Positions 45,827 through 57,033 of a DNA stretch of 64,000 nucleotides are shown one piece after another (position 1 is the stretch's first letter; the number at the start of each line of letters is the position of its first letter). The stretch is from Puccinia triticina (Eukaryota > Basidiomycota > Pucciniomycetes > Pucciniales > Pucciniaceae). The notes below the pieces were generated by a model. It saw only the letters and a program-made list of their open reading frames with translations, was not told where the DNA came from and ran no database searches. The stretch is taken from contig NC_070565.1 in assembly GCF_026914185.1 (NCBI RefSeq), positions 6,696,001-6,760,000 on the forward strand. Reading direction: 5' to 3'. The position numbers were made by a program, and so were the translations under genes.

Positions 45827-47668
45827 ATGGCAGAAAACTCGGGCTCTATGGAAGCCTTTCTAGTGGAAATAAAACGTGGGTGTAAACTTTATCGAAACGT
45901 CATTTGAATTCTGACTGATTCATACATCCCGAAAAAACATAGGTGATCTACTTGCGGCTGTGGCCGAATACATAGGTATGATCTCTCAGATTTTCACTTA
46001 AGCTTTACTTGGATTTTAAATTCCTCGTTTTGTTGGCGAATAACAGGGACAACCGTTTTCCTGCTGATGGGTATGGGAGGTATCCAGGCGGCTGCAACAT
46101 CTAACGAAGCTGCCAAAGAGGCCAGCAGGAGTTCAATCATAAACGAAGTGGCAAGTGTCAGCCAATTGCTCTATATTTCAACAAGGTAAGCCCAAATAGG
46201 CATCCATCCTGCCGGTTTCCTGAGGCTTGAAAAGATATTAACAGAGTAGTAACCAAAAACTCTCGGGCGTTATAGCATGGCACTGGCTTTACTGGCTTCA
46301 GCATGGACATTTTTCCGGATCAGTGGAAGTGTATTCAACCCCAATGTTGCGATTGCATTGGCTATGACGGGAGCCCTGAAGCCAATGTGAGTGTCAATGG
46401 AGTACTTTCCAGCAGATGAGGACAGCTCCTCAGTCGCAATATTGGACCTCTTGAAGCTTATCAATACCTCGATTCTTTACAGCCGTTTCTTCCTCTACGT
46501 GGTTGCTGAGGTAGCGTCTTTGAAGTTCTATTGATCCAGAAAACCTTAAAAGGCTAAACTCGCCACGCCCTGGTTTTAGATCTTAGCTGGCATCACCGCA
46601 TCTGCGATTTTGAATGCTATCCTACCAGGCTCTTTGGCAGTCGGGTGCGGCCTGGGAGTCGAAACAAAAGTTTGGCAAGGCTTGGTGATTGAAGCAATTC
46701 TCACTGGTATCCTCACCATTACCGTCTTATTTCGTGAGTTCAATCACTCATTACCTCCACCCACTTGCAGACAAATGCTAAATTCGGTTCGTTATTCAGT
46801 CGCCGTCGAAAAGCACCGTGCTACTCCATTCGCCCCGGTGGCAATCGGCCTGGTACTCTTTGCCACTCACATGTTCGGCGTCATATTCACTGGTGCAGCT
46901 GTCAGTATACCAAAATCGATCACAGTTTTCATTCTTAAGCAGGAAACTAAATCCGCTTGCCATCCAGATGAATTCTGCACGTGCATTCGGGCCTGATGTG
47001 GTCAGTCTCACATCAATCACGTTCTTATACCCCTTCTTCTGCAAACTTAATATGATTTCATTGCCCGGATTTAGATCACGGGATTCAAATCCTATCATTG
47101 GAGTGAGCAGTTCTTCTGAATAAATTATTTTTAGCTTCAAACCAACGGGGATTCTTCGTTTCAGTCTACTGGATTGGGCCTTCGATTGGATCCATCGTCG
47201 CTGCGATGATATATCTTTTGTTAGTTTAGATGGCCTCCTCAGATTTTCCAAGTGCCAAACCCACTGACAATACTTCTCTGGTATAGCTTGAAGAGCGTCG
47301 ACTACGAGACTTTTAACCCGAAGCAAGATTCCGACCAAGTACACGACTCGCCGGACCTACAAGGCATCGAGGTCAAAATGCGTCGACGCAATACACAGTT
47401 CGAGAAAACCAACGAATTCGGCTATCCAATCGGCATGGCGCAGAACCCTATGCCTGCAAACTTTGGACTGGTTTCGGCGCCATTTCCTGCCTCGATATAT
47501 CACGGTAACACGAATGAGGTCTGCGCACCCGTCAACCCATTACCTTACGGAAGCAGTGCCAGTAGGCCACAGAGTCCAGCACTGAGAGCACGTAATGGCG
47601 CGCCGTCTATTAGTGGTGGTCAGTTGGTTTCATCTTTCAGTCGCCAAGAGATCGAGCAAGAATACTGA
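45827..47668 (+). CDS. Aquaporin (MIP family) with NPN and NSA boxes, 370 aa
   Basis: Eleven exons: 45827-45875, 45943-45975, 46047-46185, 46276-46386, 46483-46510, 46580-46733, 46800-46900, 46968-47000, 47075-47102, 47165-47219, 47287-47668. All phases agree and the total is 371 codons. MIP proteins form tetrameric membrane channels for water or small solutes. Six hydrophobic segments are seen. The first pore box reads NPN (95-97, in SGSVFNPNVAIAL) and the second NSA (207-209, in AAMNSARAFGPDV) instead of NPA. The selectivity-filter Arg is kept (R210). The SYHWIYWIGPSIGS segment is typical of the last helix. A hydrophilic tail of about 120 residues follows and has an MRRR basic patch. NPA variants occur in other fungal aquaporins; the substrate cannot be told from this. 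Confidence 0.88.
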
Positions 47669-48607
47669 AAGTCAATTACTCCATCAACCTGCACAATATT
47701 AGCAATGAGCACGATCGCATCAGCAAGACAACTGCATCCTAAAGGATTTTCCCAAAATGGGGCTCACATCGAGCACCACGAAAATGTTGACAGGACCGAA
47801 GAGATTTCACCAATGACAGATGGATTCGTCCATGAGAGGAAATTGCAGAATCATCCTGGCAGTGTATGTTAATCCCCCATGGGTTTTCACAAAAAAAGAA
47901 ACAGATTCATCAGATCTTCTCTTCTATTTTCCAACACTATGATTTCTCATATACTCTGCTACACTTGTCAACTCCAATCTGAGGTTAATACTTCTTCCTA
48001 ATCTGAAATGTTGTTATTTTTTCTTGTTTTGCTGCTTCCCCATTGCTGTATTGGTAGTTGATTCTAAGATCTTATGGGGAATGATTCTTGTTGTGTAACC
48101 AATTCATTCATTCAATTCCTGGTCGTGTTTGCGTCTGATCTCGCCTTTGCCTCCCCTCAAACCATCACATGTCGCTGTTGAAGCAATTTTTAAGCGTCTA
48201 TGCTATGACAACGTTAAGTAATGGTGATGCTGCCAAGTCCAAATCTGTTCTACAGACGAATTTGATCAGTGGGTTCTTTTCACATGTGAGAGAGCGGGGT
48301 AAAAACCAGCATGCGTAAAAATCAGACAAGAATACAGATGGTCAAGTTTTGCGCGGTTTTTATATGTTCCAGTTCATAACTGGTGAGGTCAAGTTGGACA
48401 ATTTGCATAGATAAGAAATTGGCGTGAATTGAAAGTCAACCAAAGTATTAAAACTGATGGTATATATATGTACTAGAGCACAGGGCGGCTACGCCACCCG
48501 CTCCAAGGTCCTCAAGACATTATGAATTTTATGCATTACCACAAAAATACCTATCTAAAAACTATTTTTTACAACATTTAGAACTTGTCATTCATCTCTT
48601 TTGCCTA
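47669..48607. other. Intergenic, no gene seen
   Basis: 3' region of the aquaporin gene, AT-rich, with a run of short unrecognised frames. No repeat was recognised. Confidence 0.4.
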
Positions 48608-48806
48608 TTTGTACATTCACTGGACAGATACATTGGTACCCCCCAAAATCTCATTCCAGAAGGCCAACCCACAAACTTGAAGTCATTTTACACACATGAG
48701 GATTCAAGAACAAATGTGTAAAATTGTTAAAACTAACAATGCATTTTGCAGATGCTTAGCAGAAAATGATTGACTTGGGCAGGATTCAAACCAGCAACCT
48801 TAGCTT

Positions 48807-48849
<43 letters not shown>

Positions 48850-49673
48850 CACTACGGGCAAATAGGTGTCGTTGCGGCCCGCAGCGTCACCTGACGTTGC
48901 ATTTGGGGTCGCGGCCGCAGTGACTGCGCCTACCTGCGCAGTCACGCGGGCTTGCAACAACAGGGTGACGCTGCATCCCGCAGCGACAGCTACATGCCTG
49001 TAGTGTAGGCTACCAAGTCCATGCCTGATGTGTTGATTTTGACCACTGAGGATTACAACATTTCAACAAAAATGACTTCAGAAGAATGAATGTAACAAAA
49101 TAAAAAGTATTTGGAAAACTAAAAAATTTACAAAATTCCTTGATGATTTTGGAAAATCTTCAATACTATTCCAAAAAAATAATGAACAATCAGAATCAAT
49201 AGACTGACATGTGAAATGAATGATAATAAATGAAAAAAATGAAGTCCAAAATTCAATTGGGATTTTGTGCCAGTGGGCAGTGAACACTGAAAACACATCC
49301 AACACTGGTTTTTTGTTGCCTGCAGTGCAGTTTTGTACTTTTTGGTGGGTTTCCACTGCCCACAAAATCCCAATTGAATTTTGGACTTCATTTTTTTCAT
49401 TTATTATCATTAATTTCAGATTTCAGTCTATTGATTCTGATTGTTCATTATTTTCTTGGAATAGTATTGAAGATTTTCCAAAATCATCATTTGATGCAAG
49501 GAATTTTGTAAATTTTTTGGTTTCCCAAATACTTTTTGTTTTGTTATATTCATTCTTCTGAAGTCATTTTACACACTCATTCTTGAATCCTCATGACTTC
49601 AATTTTGTGGGTTGGCCTTCTGGAATGAGATTTTGGGGGTACCAATGTATCTGTCCAGTGACTGTACAACTAA
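48608..49673. mobile_element. Palindromic Helitron 3'-end derivative
   Basis: The outer arms (48608-48720 and about 49560-49673) are inverted copies of sequence that, on the minus strand at the right end, encodes the last residues of a Helitron/PIF1 helicase (VVQSLDRYIGTPKISFQ). The inner arms (49075-49255 and 49365-49560) also pair closely. The left arm is interrupted by about 350 bp holding a tRNA-like sequence. Diverged partial copies lie at 560-720 and 25790-26000. It seems to have arisen by inverted duplication of a Helitron terminus. Confidence 0.6.
48777..48840 (-). repeat. tRNA-like sequence, probable SINE head
   Basis: On the minus strand there is a GGCAGC start that pairs with CTGCC near the end, an A-box-like TCTAGTATAGTG, a hairpin CTTAG-CTTCAAG-CTAAG in the anticodon position, and a B-box GGTTTGAATCC. 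If read as a tRNA, the anticodon would be TCA. The D arm is incomplete and it lies in transposon debris, so a tRNA-derived SINE or tRNA pseudogene is more likely than a functional tRNA. Confidence 0.45.
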
Positions 49674-50800
49674 AAGGTTACACACATCACGTACACGGAA
49701 AGTCCTACGTATAACTGCCCATGCACAAAAACTTGACTGCGCAAGAGTGCCAAGACCAACACCACTTTCTTCATGCTTTGCCCCTGACATTTGTTTATTT
49801 TCATGGCAAAGGCTAAGGCAACTGGAAATTGATACCTATCACCAGGAGAGAAAGTGTGGCACTCTCTAGATTGATGACCGGCCATTGGGAAGAGTTGTAA
49901 CTCCCCTTGATGAACTCCTGTACTGGTCATCAAGCGGGGTAACAATTCCTCTTGATGACCAACTGTACCCACCCGGGGCAATTGGGGTCATGAGAGCTGT
50001 ACAGGTTGCATGGTCCTGTATGCATGTCAGGTCATGCAGGTCCTGTCGCATATACATGACAAGCTGTCTGGATCATGACATGCAGCTCACATCTCCAACA
50101 TGTCACATGCACAGTGACTGTGCAGAGGCTTTCACAGACCTGTCAGCTACAGTTCACATACATGAAAGCCAGTCCTGCAAATGATGCATGACACAGGGCG
50201 CGGGAATTTTTTATGTGACATGCAGGACTGTGCAACCTGTATGCCTGTCATGACCCTGGTTTGCCCTGGGTGACCGGTCGTTGGGGTGAGTTGTAACTCC
50301 CCTCAATTACCAGCACAGGAGGTCATCAAGAGGATTCACAACTCCTCCTGATGACTGGTGTGTACCAGCCCTTTGGAGGAGTTGTTACTCCCTCCAATGA
50401 CCAGCCTTTATCATTCAAATGGTCTGAAGTCAGTTCAATGTCAGTCCACAACTTTTGTTTGATTGTTTTTATAACTCATTGGAAACTATTGCATGTAAGT
50501 AGGCCTGGCACTCTCTAGAGAGTGCCACACTTTCTCCCCTGGTGTATAAAATGAAACTTTAACATGAGAATCTCCCTTGTGCAACAGTGTTATTTTGGGT
50601 ACCAGATAATAGGGGCAACACAAATCCACAACACGTTCCACTTGAGAATGTGCTTAAGAGCTGAGTCAAGGGATGATTTCATTACTGTACAGGACTGTAT
50701 CAAATGTGTGTATCAACAGATGGTGCGCAACATCAGCTACAGGGGAGATTCAATTTCTATATAGGGCATCCTTCAAAGTCATCTAATTTCATAAAACTTG
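49600..50800 (-). pseudogene. Helitron-type PIF1 helicase relic, split by a CACTA element
   Basis: Minus-strand translation at 49680-49839 gives RYQFPVALAFAMKINKCQGQS and, after a short gap, HGQLYVGLS. These are the last conserved motifs of PIF1/Helitron helicases (usually RRQFPVRLAFAMTINKSQGQ and HGQLYVALSR). A frameshift near 49705 separates these from the terminal RVRDVCNLLVVQSLDRY. The frame is cut at 49840 by the 705-bp CACTA-type element and resumes, degraded, beyond 50544. It is not functional. Confidence 0.7.
49840..50544. mobile_element. CACTA-type non-autonomous element, 705 bp
   Basis: The inverted ends CACCAGGAGAGAAAGTGTGG / CACCAGGGGAGAAAGTGTGG run into GCACTCTCTAGA. The flanking 3-bp duplication is TAT (49837-49839, 50545-50547). 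The ends match those of 9957-11065. Inside, GATGACCGG hairpin units lie at both sides (49868-49965, 50268-50420), with a central region of CATGCAGGTCC/TGACATGCAG words. No protein is encoded. Confidence 0.75.
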
Positions 50801-52646
50801 CAACAGAAGAGCCAAATCAGTGCAAAAAACCCCTTTAAATGGAGGGAGAACACAAGTACACAGCAGTCTCTCCTCAAGAATGAGGTTAGGGTTGTTATGC
50901 CAATATGAATTTGTTGTGCAACAGTATTGTCTCAAGGCTGCACCTAACAAAATGCTATCTAGGGGCTCCTACAGTTGTGCTTCAAAGTTGCAGGCAAAAA
51001 TGGCAGCCAAACTATATCATTGGCTCAACACTGATACTCTTTTTTGTACACTACACAAAAGCTAGAAATTATTAAACTTCCATCTCCAGATACTGCAAAA
51101 CATTTCAAGATGTTGAGAAGAATTGTTTGATATATGAAAATCTTACAGATCATGAGAAACTCACCTTGATGTTTATAACAGATTCAAACCAAGATTCAAC
51201 ATCAGCAGCCTGTAAGGACCTCTGTTAGGTCCTTCACTACAGTCCAGTGGAGTATGATCCAGAAGTATCCAGTGATGGTTTTGGGGCTAGACAAGACCTT
51301 GTGTCTTGGAGAGAATTTCTAGAACCCAGCAGTATAAATTGCACAATCTAGCTCAGTAGAGGTGAATCAACTATTCTCTCTATCTACAAGGATGAAATAG
51401 GGAAAGAAGAGAGGAGAGAGAAAATGAGAGAGAGAGGGAAATGGGAAAACATACCTAGCTCAGTAGAGGTGAATCATATATTCTCTACTGAGCTAGGAAG
51501 GCGCGGAGGTGTTGAGTCTAAAAGGTCGCGGTGGTGGTTGCTGATGTAATCATCCAGCACTGTTGTGTGAACCTCGCGTCACTGCACTTGGCGCGGGCGT
51601 CACACAGCCACTCAGAATGAGTCCCCAATGGATAATTTATCTAGCTGTTGTTCAATTGACCCCTGAGATGAATACAGACAATTTATAAGTGTCAGGGTCA
51701 ACGGCTCAGACAGTCCCATGATTGTTGAAGACAATCAGAACACCTGTCAACTGGGGGTAAGTGTGACTGGCAAAGGAGGCAGGAATTGATTGGTGAAAAC
51801 TGGAGGCGTGAGTTGTGACACTAATGTTAGCCTGTTTATGTGATGCCAAGTGGCAAGATCAGTCCCTCAAAAACAAGCCAAGACACAGGGTTGGGACCTG
51901 ACTCCATAGGGGCAGGAGTATAAATATTGAAATTTAAATTGTAATGAGGTTGTGGTTCCCCATCACAAAAAACCCACCCAAGAACAGGGAGGATCTTGAA
52001 TAAATTATTTTGACCAAACCGGGGACTGTCAGCAACATAGGTGAGTGAGCAGACGGTTAGTTTGGTAAATGGCATTGCCAATAGACTTTTGAGAGACAAA
52101 TTGATTTTTAAGAAGAGCCTTTATGAAAGAGGCTGAGGAAATGCTGAGAGTAATTTTGCAACTGGAGTAGCAATGGAGTGTTGAAGGAGGATTGTGGGCA
52201 GTTGGGGGCAACAGACAGGAGCATTGCAATTGGTTGGGAGGTTTTGTACAAATGCACAAAAGTGGAAGGTGCTTCAACAGAAGCGCAATTGTTGAATGCT
52301 CATGATGAAAGGACTTTTGGAGATGAGCTTTGGGGTGGTGTGGTAGTATCTTTGTAGATGCACGGAAACAGAAGTTGTTCAGAAACAGGGCAATAGGTGA
52401 ACCCCTTCCAAATGTGAGGAGCTGAGCAAAAGCAGCGCCCAAAGGAGGAGAAATATTTAATTGCCGGGGGGATTCAGCTGTTGCAAAACAGGACTATTGT
52501 ACAGGCCTCTATGCAATTCCAGTCTTTAGGCCAGAGGGGATTCACTAGAGGTGCTAGCCATGACAAAAGCCACAGGTGAATTGAGAATTTCTGGTAGTGT
52601 GCCACACAATAGCAATTGCAAGCCGTTGAAACCACAGGCTGAATCC
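50548..52646. other. Intergenic, transposon debris
   Basis: The start continues the helicase relic. A repeated phrase CTAGCTCAGTAGAGGTGAATCA occurs at 51345 and 51453, once followed by its inverse, forming a hairpin at 51453-51505. A TGT...ACA block at 51210-51823 may be an old LTR but lacks a target duplication. No gene is seen. Confidence 0.35.
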
Positions 52647-52713
52647 CACTATGAAAAAAACTCAAGAAAGTGCTGTCAGTTGACATGCGCATTCCAGGTT
52701 GAAACTTCAAGTA

Positions 52714-53417
52714 CAGTGGGTCATCTAATGTTTTCGGCACCACATTTTTGAATGCAGAAGCTCAGGCCACAGCCTTTAAGTCATGATATTGGCTACAGGG
52801 GTGGAAAATAATTTCCTGAGAATGATTATGAAATAAAAAAAGTAAAAAGAAAAGAATGAAAAATGTGGAAATTTTTCAATTTCTTGCAAATTCAGAATGT
52901 TCATTACTGTTCAAACCACGGGGGGAAAATTAGAGAGCAAAGTATGGCATACAACAAGGATGATAAAAAATGAAAATTTTTGAACCCATTTTCAATGATT
53001 TTTTGGGTGGATGGGTTATTAACCAATTTCATTTGAACTCAGGGACTGTAGCCCAAATCACCACTAATTTGACTCAATTTATTTTATCCAATAAAAATCA
53101 TTGGCAATGGTTTCAAAATTTTTCATTTTTTATCATTCTTGTTGTATGCCATACTTTGCTCTCTAACTTCCCCCCCTTGGTTTGAACAGTAATGAACATT
53201 CTGAGAAATTTGCAAGAAATTGAAAAATTTCCACATTTTTCATTTTTCATTTTTTCATTTTTCATTTTTTCATTTTTTTTATTTTTACTTTTTTTTGTTT
53301 CATAATCATTCTTAGGAACTTATTTTCCACCCCTGTAGCCAATCTCATGACTTAACGGCTGTGGCCTGAGCTTCTGCATTCAAAAATGTGGTGCCAAAAA
53401 CATTAGATGACCCACTG
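52714..53417. mobile_element. Mariner-like palindromic element, 704 bp
   Basis: The two arms of about 330 bp start CAGTGGGTCATCTAATG and pair almost throughout. Flanking TA at 52712-52713 and 53418-53419 fits Tc1/mariner integration. The interior is AT-rich with a TTTTTCATTTTTCAT tract. It encodes nothing and lies just inside the left end of the 4.4-kb CACTA element. Confidence 0.7.
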
Positions 53418-53724
53418 TACATCCATGGTCATTCCAAGTTTAATCACAGGTTAGCTCAGCGTCAAAAGAATATCTGTAGCTCAGCTTTGGACTTGGCACA
53501 GTATTTGCATGTGCTAAGTGTGTCCTGAGCCATACACCTCAACACCTGCACAGTACTGGTGCTGACTGGTCATCCATACAAATCCACACAAATCCATACT
53601 GGCTTGTCGACAAGCCCCTGGGAAGAATGCCCCCTATGTCAGCAAGAATACACGCCCTTGTTGAATAGCAGGAATCCCCCCTGGTTGACTTCCTTCACGC
53701 GCTTCTTGGTCAACAACACAACAA

Positions 53725-54420
53725 ACACAACCGTGTTGACCGGGAGGAAGTCCTCCGCATCATCAATACAATACAACCTGTTGACCGGGAGGAGTCCCTC
53801 CCAGTCAACAGCCATATTGAGCGGTTGACCGGGAGGAGTCCCTCCCAGTCAACAACTATATACAGCAGCCGACCAGGAGGGACTCTCCCGGTCGACAGCC
53901 ATATCGAGCAGTCAACCGGGAGGAGTCCCTCCCGGTTGACAGTCACGTATATCAGTTGATCGGGAGAGTCTCTCACGGTTGACTGCTGTATATAGTTGTC
54001 AACCGGGAGGGACTCTCCCGGTTGACTGCTTGATATGGCTGTCAACCGGGAGGGCCTCCTCCCGGTTGGCTGGTTCATATTGGGGTCGACCAGGAGGGAC
54101 TCCTCCCAATTGACTGATATATGTGACTGTTGACCAGGAGGAGTCCCTCCCAGTCGGCTGCTCAATATGGCTGTCGACCGGGAGAGTCCCTCCCGGTCAA
54201 CTGCTGTATATAGTTGTTGACCAGGAGGGACACCTCCCGGTCGGCTGCTCAATATGGCTGTGACTCCTCCCGGCCCACTGCTGAGTCCCTCCTGGTTGAC
54301 TGCTTGATATGGCTGTCAACCGGGAGAGTCCCTCCCGGTCGACTGCTGTATATAGTTGTTGACCGGGAGGGACTCCTCCCGGTCAACTGCTTGACATGGC
54401 TGTTGACCAGGAGGGAATGT
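53725..54420. repeat. GACCGGGAGG hairpin array, left
   Basis: About a dozen units of 55-60 bp. Each contains an inverted pair GTTGACCGGGAGG / CCTCCCGGTCAAC separated by a few bases, joined by spacers such as GCTGTATATAGTTG. The array continues at 55401-55790 after the solo LTR insertion, and a related set lies at 56450-56680. Confidence 0.8.
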
Positions 54421-54426
54421 TCCCAG

Positions 54427-55400
54427 TGTAAGACTCAAAAGTGGTAATGAAACCCTTTTGCTGAACGGTGAAGGGTATGATGGAGTTGCAAGCTCTGCCC
54501 TTCTGTTATCAGTCAACAAGACCCACCAAGCTCAGCTTGGCAAGTTTTATTAAGTGATAGGTCTGGTCTGTTACAGATGAAATCTGTTTGATTGGCAACG
54601 TGTAAGTGTTTTAATTACTTTGTTATAAGGGTTGAATTGTTGTTATAAGGGTTGATTTATTGTTATAAGGGTTTTAGGATTTGAGTGTGGATGAGTGTGG
54701 GGTGACTTGTGAGTTCTGGGTGAGGAACTGGGGGTGGAGAGAGCTCCTTTTATAGACAAAAGTGGAGCCCCAAAGGGGCTTGGGGGTTAGGGTTTCAGCT
54801 AATCTAGACAGCAGGGTGAGGGATTTTAGCTGGTGGGAGTAGATACAAATGATGTCATAACCCCTCAGGGGCGCATGAATGGTGTCAGAATATACAACAG
54901 AACATTCTAAACATGCCAGGGGTGCATACATGATGTCAGAATATACAAAAGAACATTCTAACGCATGCATGAGGTGACAGTAGACTGCATGAGCTGTCAT
55001 ACAGGGGGAATTAGTGTATAACCAAAGTCTGAGGCTGCAGAAACAGTGTAAATGATGTCATCCTATGTATATAAAGGAGTGTATGTAGTTAATATGTAAT
55101 GAGTGTAGCCTGACAGGGAGATGTATGTTTGTATCCTGTGATATGTGTAAGTGTACTACTGTGAAACTTGGGTTGAGGCAGGTGACAGCTGGGTTACTGG
55201 GGCTGGCCGTGTGATAGGTGTCCATGAGGTGTAACTTCCACACTAGAGGGGGCTCAGGGGTGCTTCCAGTGGTGACTAAGGGTGAAATTGGCCGTGGAAT
55301 CCATTTATGGGGTCCATTTTGGTGGTATCTTGAGGCCTAGTATGAGTAATTATGTGGCATAGGAAAAACTTTTTATTTTTACACTTTTCCGTCTACCACA
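54427..55400. mobile_element. Solo LTR (TGTAAGAC...), copy B, 974 bp
   Basis: Begins TGTAAGACTCAAAAGTGG and ends GTCTACCACA. It is collinear with copy A at 9735-12576 minus the latter's insertions. It splits the hairpin array: flanking ccag/ccgg may be a decayed 4-bp duplication. No internal region adjoins. Confidence 0.65.
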
Positions 55401-55800
55401 CCGGTTGGCTGGTTTATGTTGGGGTCAACCAGGAGGGACTCCTCCCAATTGACTGATATATGTGACTGTTGACCGGGAGGAGTCCCTCCCAGTCAACCAC
55501 AATATAAAACTGTCAACCGGGAGATTCCCCCCCGGTCAACTGCTGTATATAGTTGTTGACTGGGAGGGACTCCTCCCGGTCGACTGCTCAATATCGCTGT
55601 TGACCGGGAGGGACTCCTCCCGGTCAGCTGGTTTATGTTGGGGTCGACCGGGAGGGACTCCTCCCAATTGACTGATATATGTGACTGTTGACCGGGAGGA
55701 GTCCCTCCTGGTTGACCACAATATAAACCTGTCAACCGGGAGATTCCCTCCCGGTCAACAACTATATACAGCAGTCAACCGGGAGGGACTCCTCCCAGTG
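55401..55800. repeat. GACCGGGAGG hairpin array, continuation
   Basis: Six to seven further units of the same hairpin as 53725-54420, including spacers ACTGATATATGTGACTGTTG and GCTGTATATAGTTG shared with the left array. Confidence 0.8.
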
Positions 55801-56440
55801 TGGAACTCCTACCGTGCCAGGCGGTAGGCAGTGCTTGGAAGGGAAAGTGGTGATGAGCCTGCCTTCCTGTAAGGTCCTAGGATGAATGAGATCTGAGAAA
55901 AACCAGATAAAGGGGGTTGAACAACAATGTCAGTGAGACTTGTTGGCGGGTTTGGGGGTTGAGGATCTGGAAAGGGATGCTGATGAGGATCTTGATGGTT
56001 GATAAGGATCTGATGAGGGGATGAGGATAAGGATCTGAGAATCTTGATGGTGTATTTCGTGGATCAGAAGACTGCCATGCCTCCCCATCATCTGAGTTCA
56101 AAATTTGAACTCAGACTCCAGGAAGTGAACATGTCACAGACATGTTCATCACATCCCTAACTACAAACAAGCTCTGCACAACACAAACAAAACAAAACAC
56201 ACACAAAGAAAAGATCAACCACATACATAGAAAAATGAGGAGAGTAACATAAGAGGATGGGTGCAATGGATCAAAAAGAACAGAGAGAAAAATCAACAAC
56301 AATCATCAATATCAATCATAACATCTTGAATCTTGAGCTTGAGATTTGAGATGGATAATCTTGAAGTCTTGATAACTGGTCACTTGAATCTTGAGTCTTC
56401 ATCTTGATCTTGAACCGTAGACCATCTGTACCATTTTGCT
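55801..56440. other. Interior of CACTA element, no gene
   Basis: Contains GGATCTTGATGG / TGAGGATCTTGA repeats (about 55960-56050) and a CTTGAATCTTGAGTCTTGA region (56325-56410). No coding region was recognised. Confidence 0.4.
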
Positions 56441-56449
56441 CACTACACC

Positions 56450-56680
56450 GGTTGACAGGTTGTATTGTGTTGATGACCGGGAGGGCTTCCTCCCGGTTGA
56501 CACGGTTGTGTTTGTTGTGTTGTTGACCGGGAGGGCTTCCTCCCACTCAACACGTGTGTTGATGACGGGGAAGGCTTCCTCCCGGCTGACAGGTTGTATT
56601 GTGTTGATGATGCGGAGGACTTCCTCCCGGTCGACACGGTTGTGTTTGTTGTGTTGTTGACCGGGACGCGCGTAAAAGTA
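56450..56680. repeat. GACCGGGAGG hairpin array, right
   Basis: Four units with alternating TTGTATTGTGTTGATGACC and CACGGTTGTGTTTGTTGTG spacers. A related mirror segment with the same spacers in inverse order is at 53700-53790 near the left end, so the two subterminal regions are inverted copies. Confidence 0.7.
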
Positions 56681-57033
56681 TGCCCTTGCAGTCGACCAGG
56701 GGGGATTCCTGCTAGTCAACAAGAACGTGTATTCTTGCCGACATAGGGGGCATTCTTCACAGGGGCTGGTCAACAAGCCAGCATGGATGACCTTGATGCG
56801 CAGGAGGGACAAGGATGTGTAGAGCACCCAGCTTAGCATTTCCCTCAGGAAGGATATGCACCTCAGTCTAGTGTGTTGTGCACTGTAAACTAAAGCTGAG
56901 GAACTTCTAGACACTCCAGGGTGTACCACCTGGGATTAATTTGTATGAGCCTAGTATGAACTAGGTATGAACTTGAGTATGCTGCATGTCAACTGACAGC
57001 ACTTCCTTGAGTTTTTTTTTTTTCATAGTGTCC

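Larger units (their letters stand above)
52647..57030. mobile_element. CACTA transposon derivative, 4.4 kb, with nested insertions
   Basis: Terminal inverted repeats of about 45 bp start CACTATGAAAAAAACTCAAG and continue AAGTGCTGTCAGTTGACATGC. The 3-bp duplication TCC flanks it (52644-52646, 57031-57033). Subterminal arrays of GACCGGGAGGGACTCCTCCCGGTC-type hairpins lie in both halves, as expected for transposase-binding repeats of CACTA elements. Nested inside are a mariner-like palindrome (52714-53417) and a solo LTR (54427-55400). No transposase frame remains. Confidence 0.75.

Noticed and set aside
51210..51823. Possible solo LTR (TGTAAGGACC...GTGACA)
   Set aside because: TG...CA ends are weak evidence alone; the flanking 5 bp do not match and no second copy is present.
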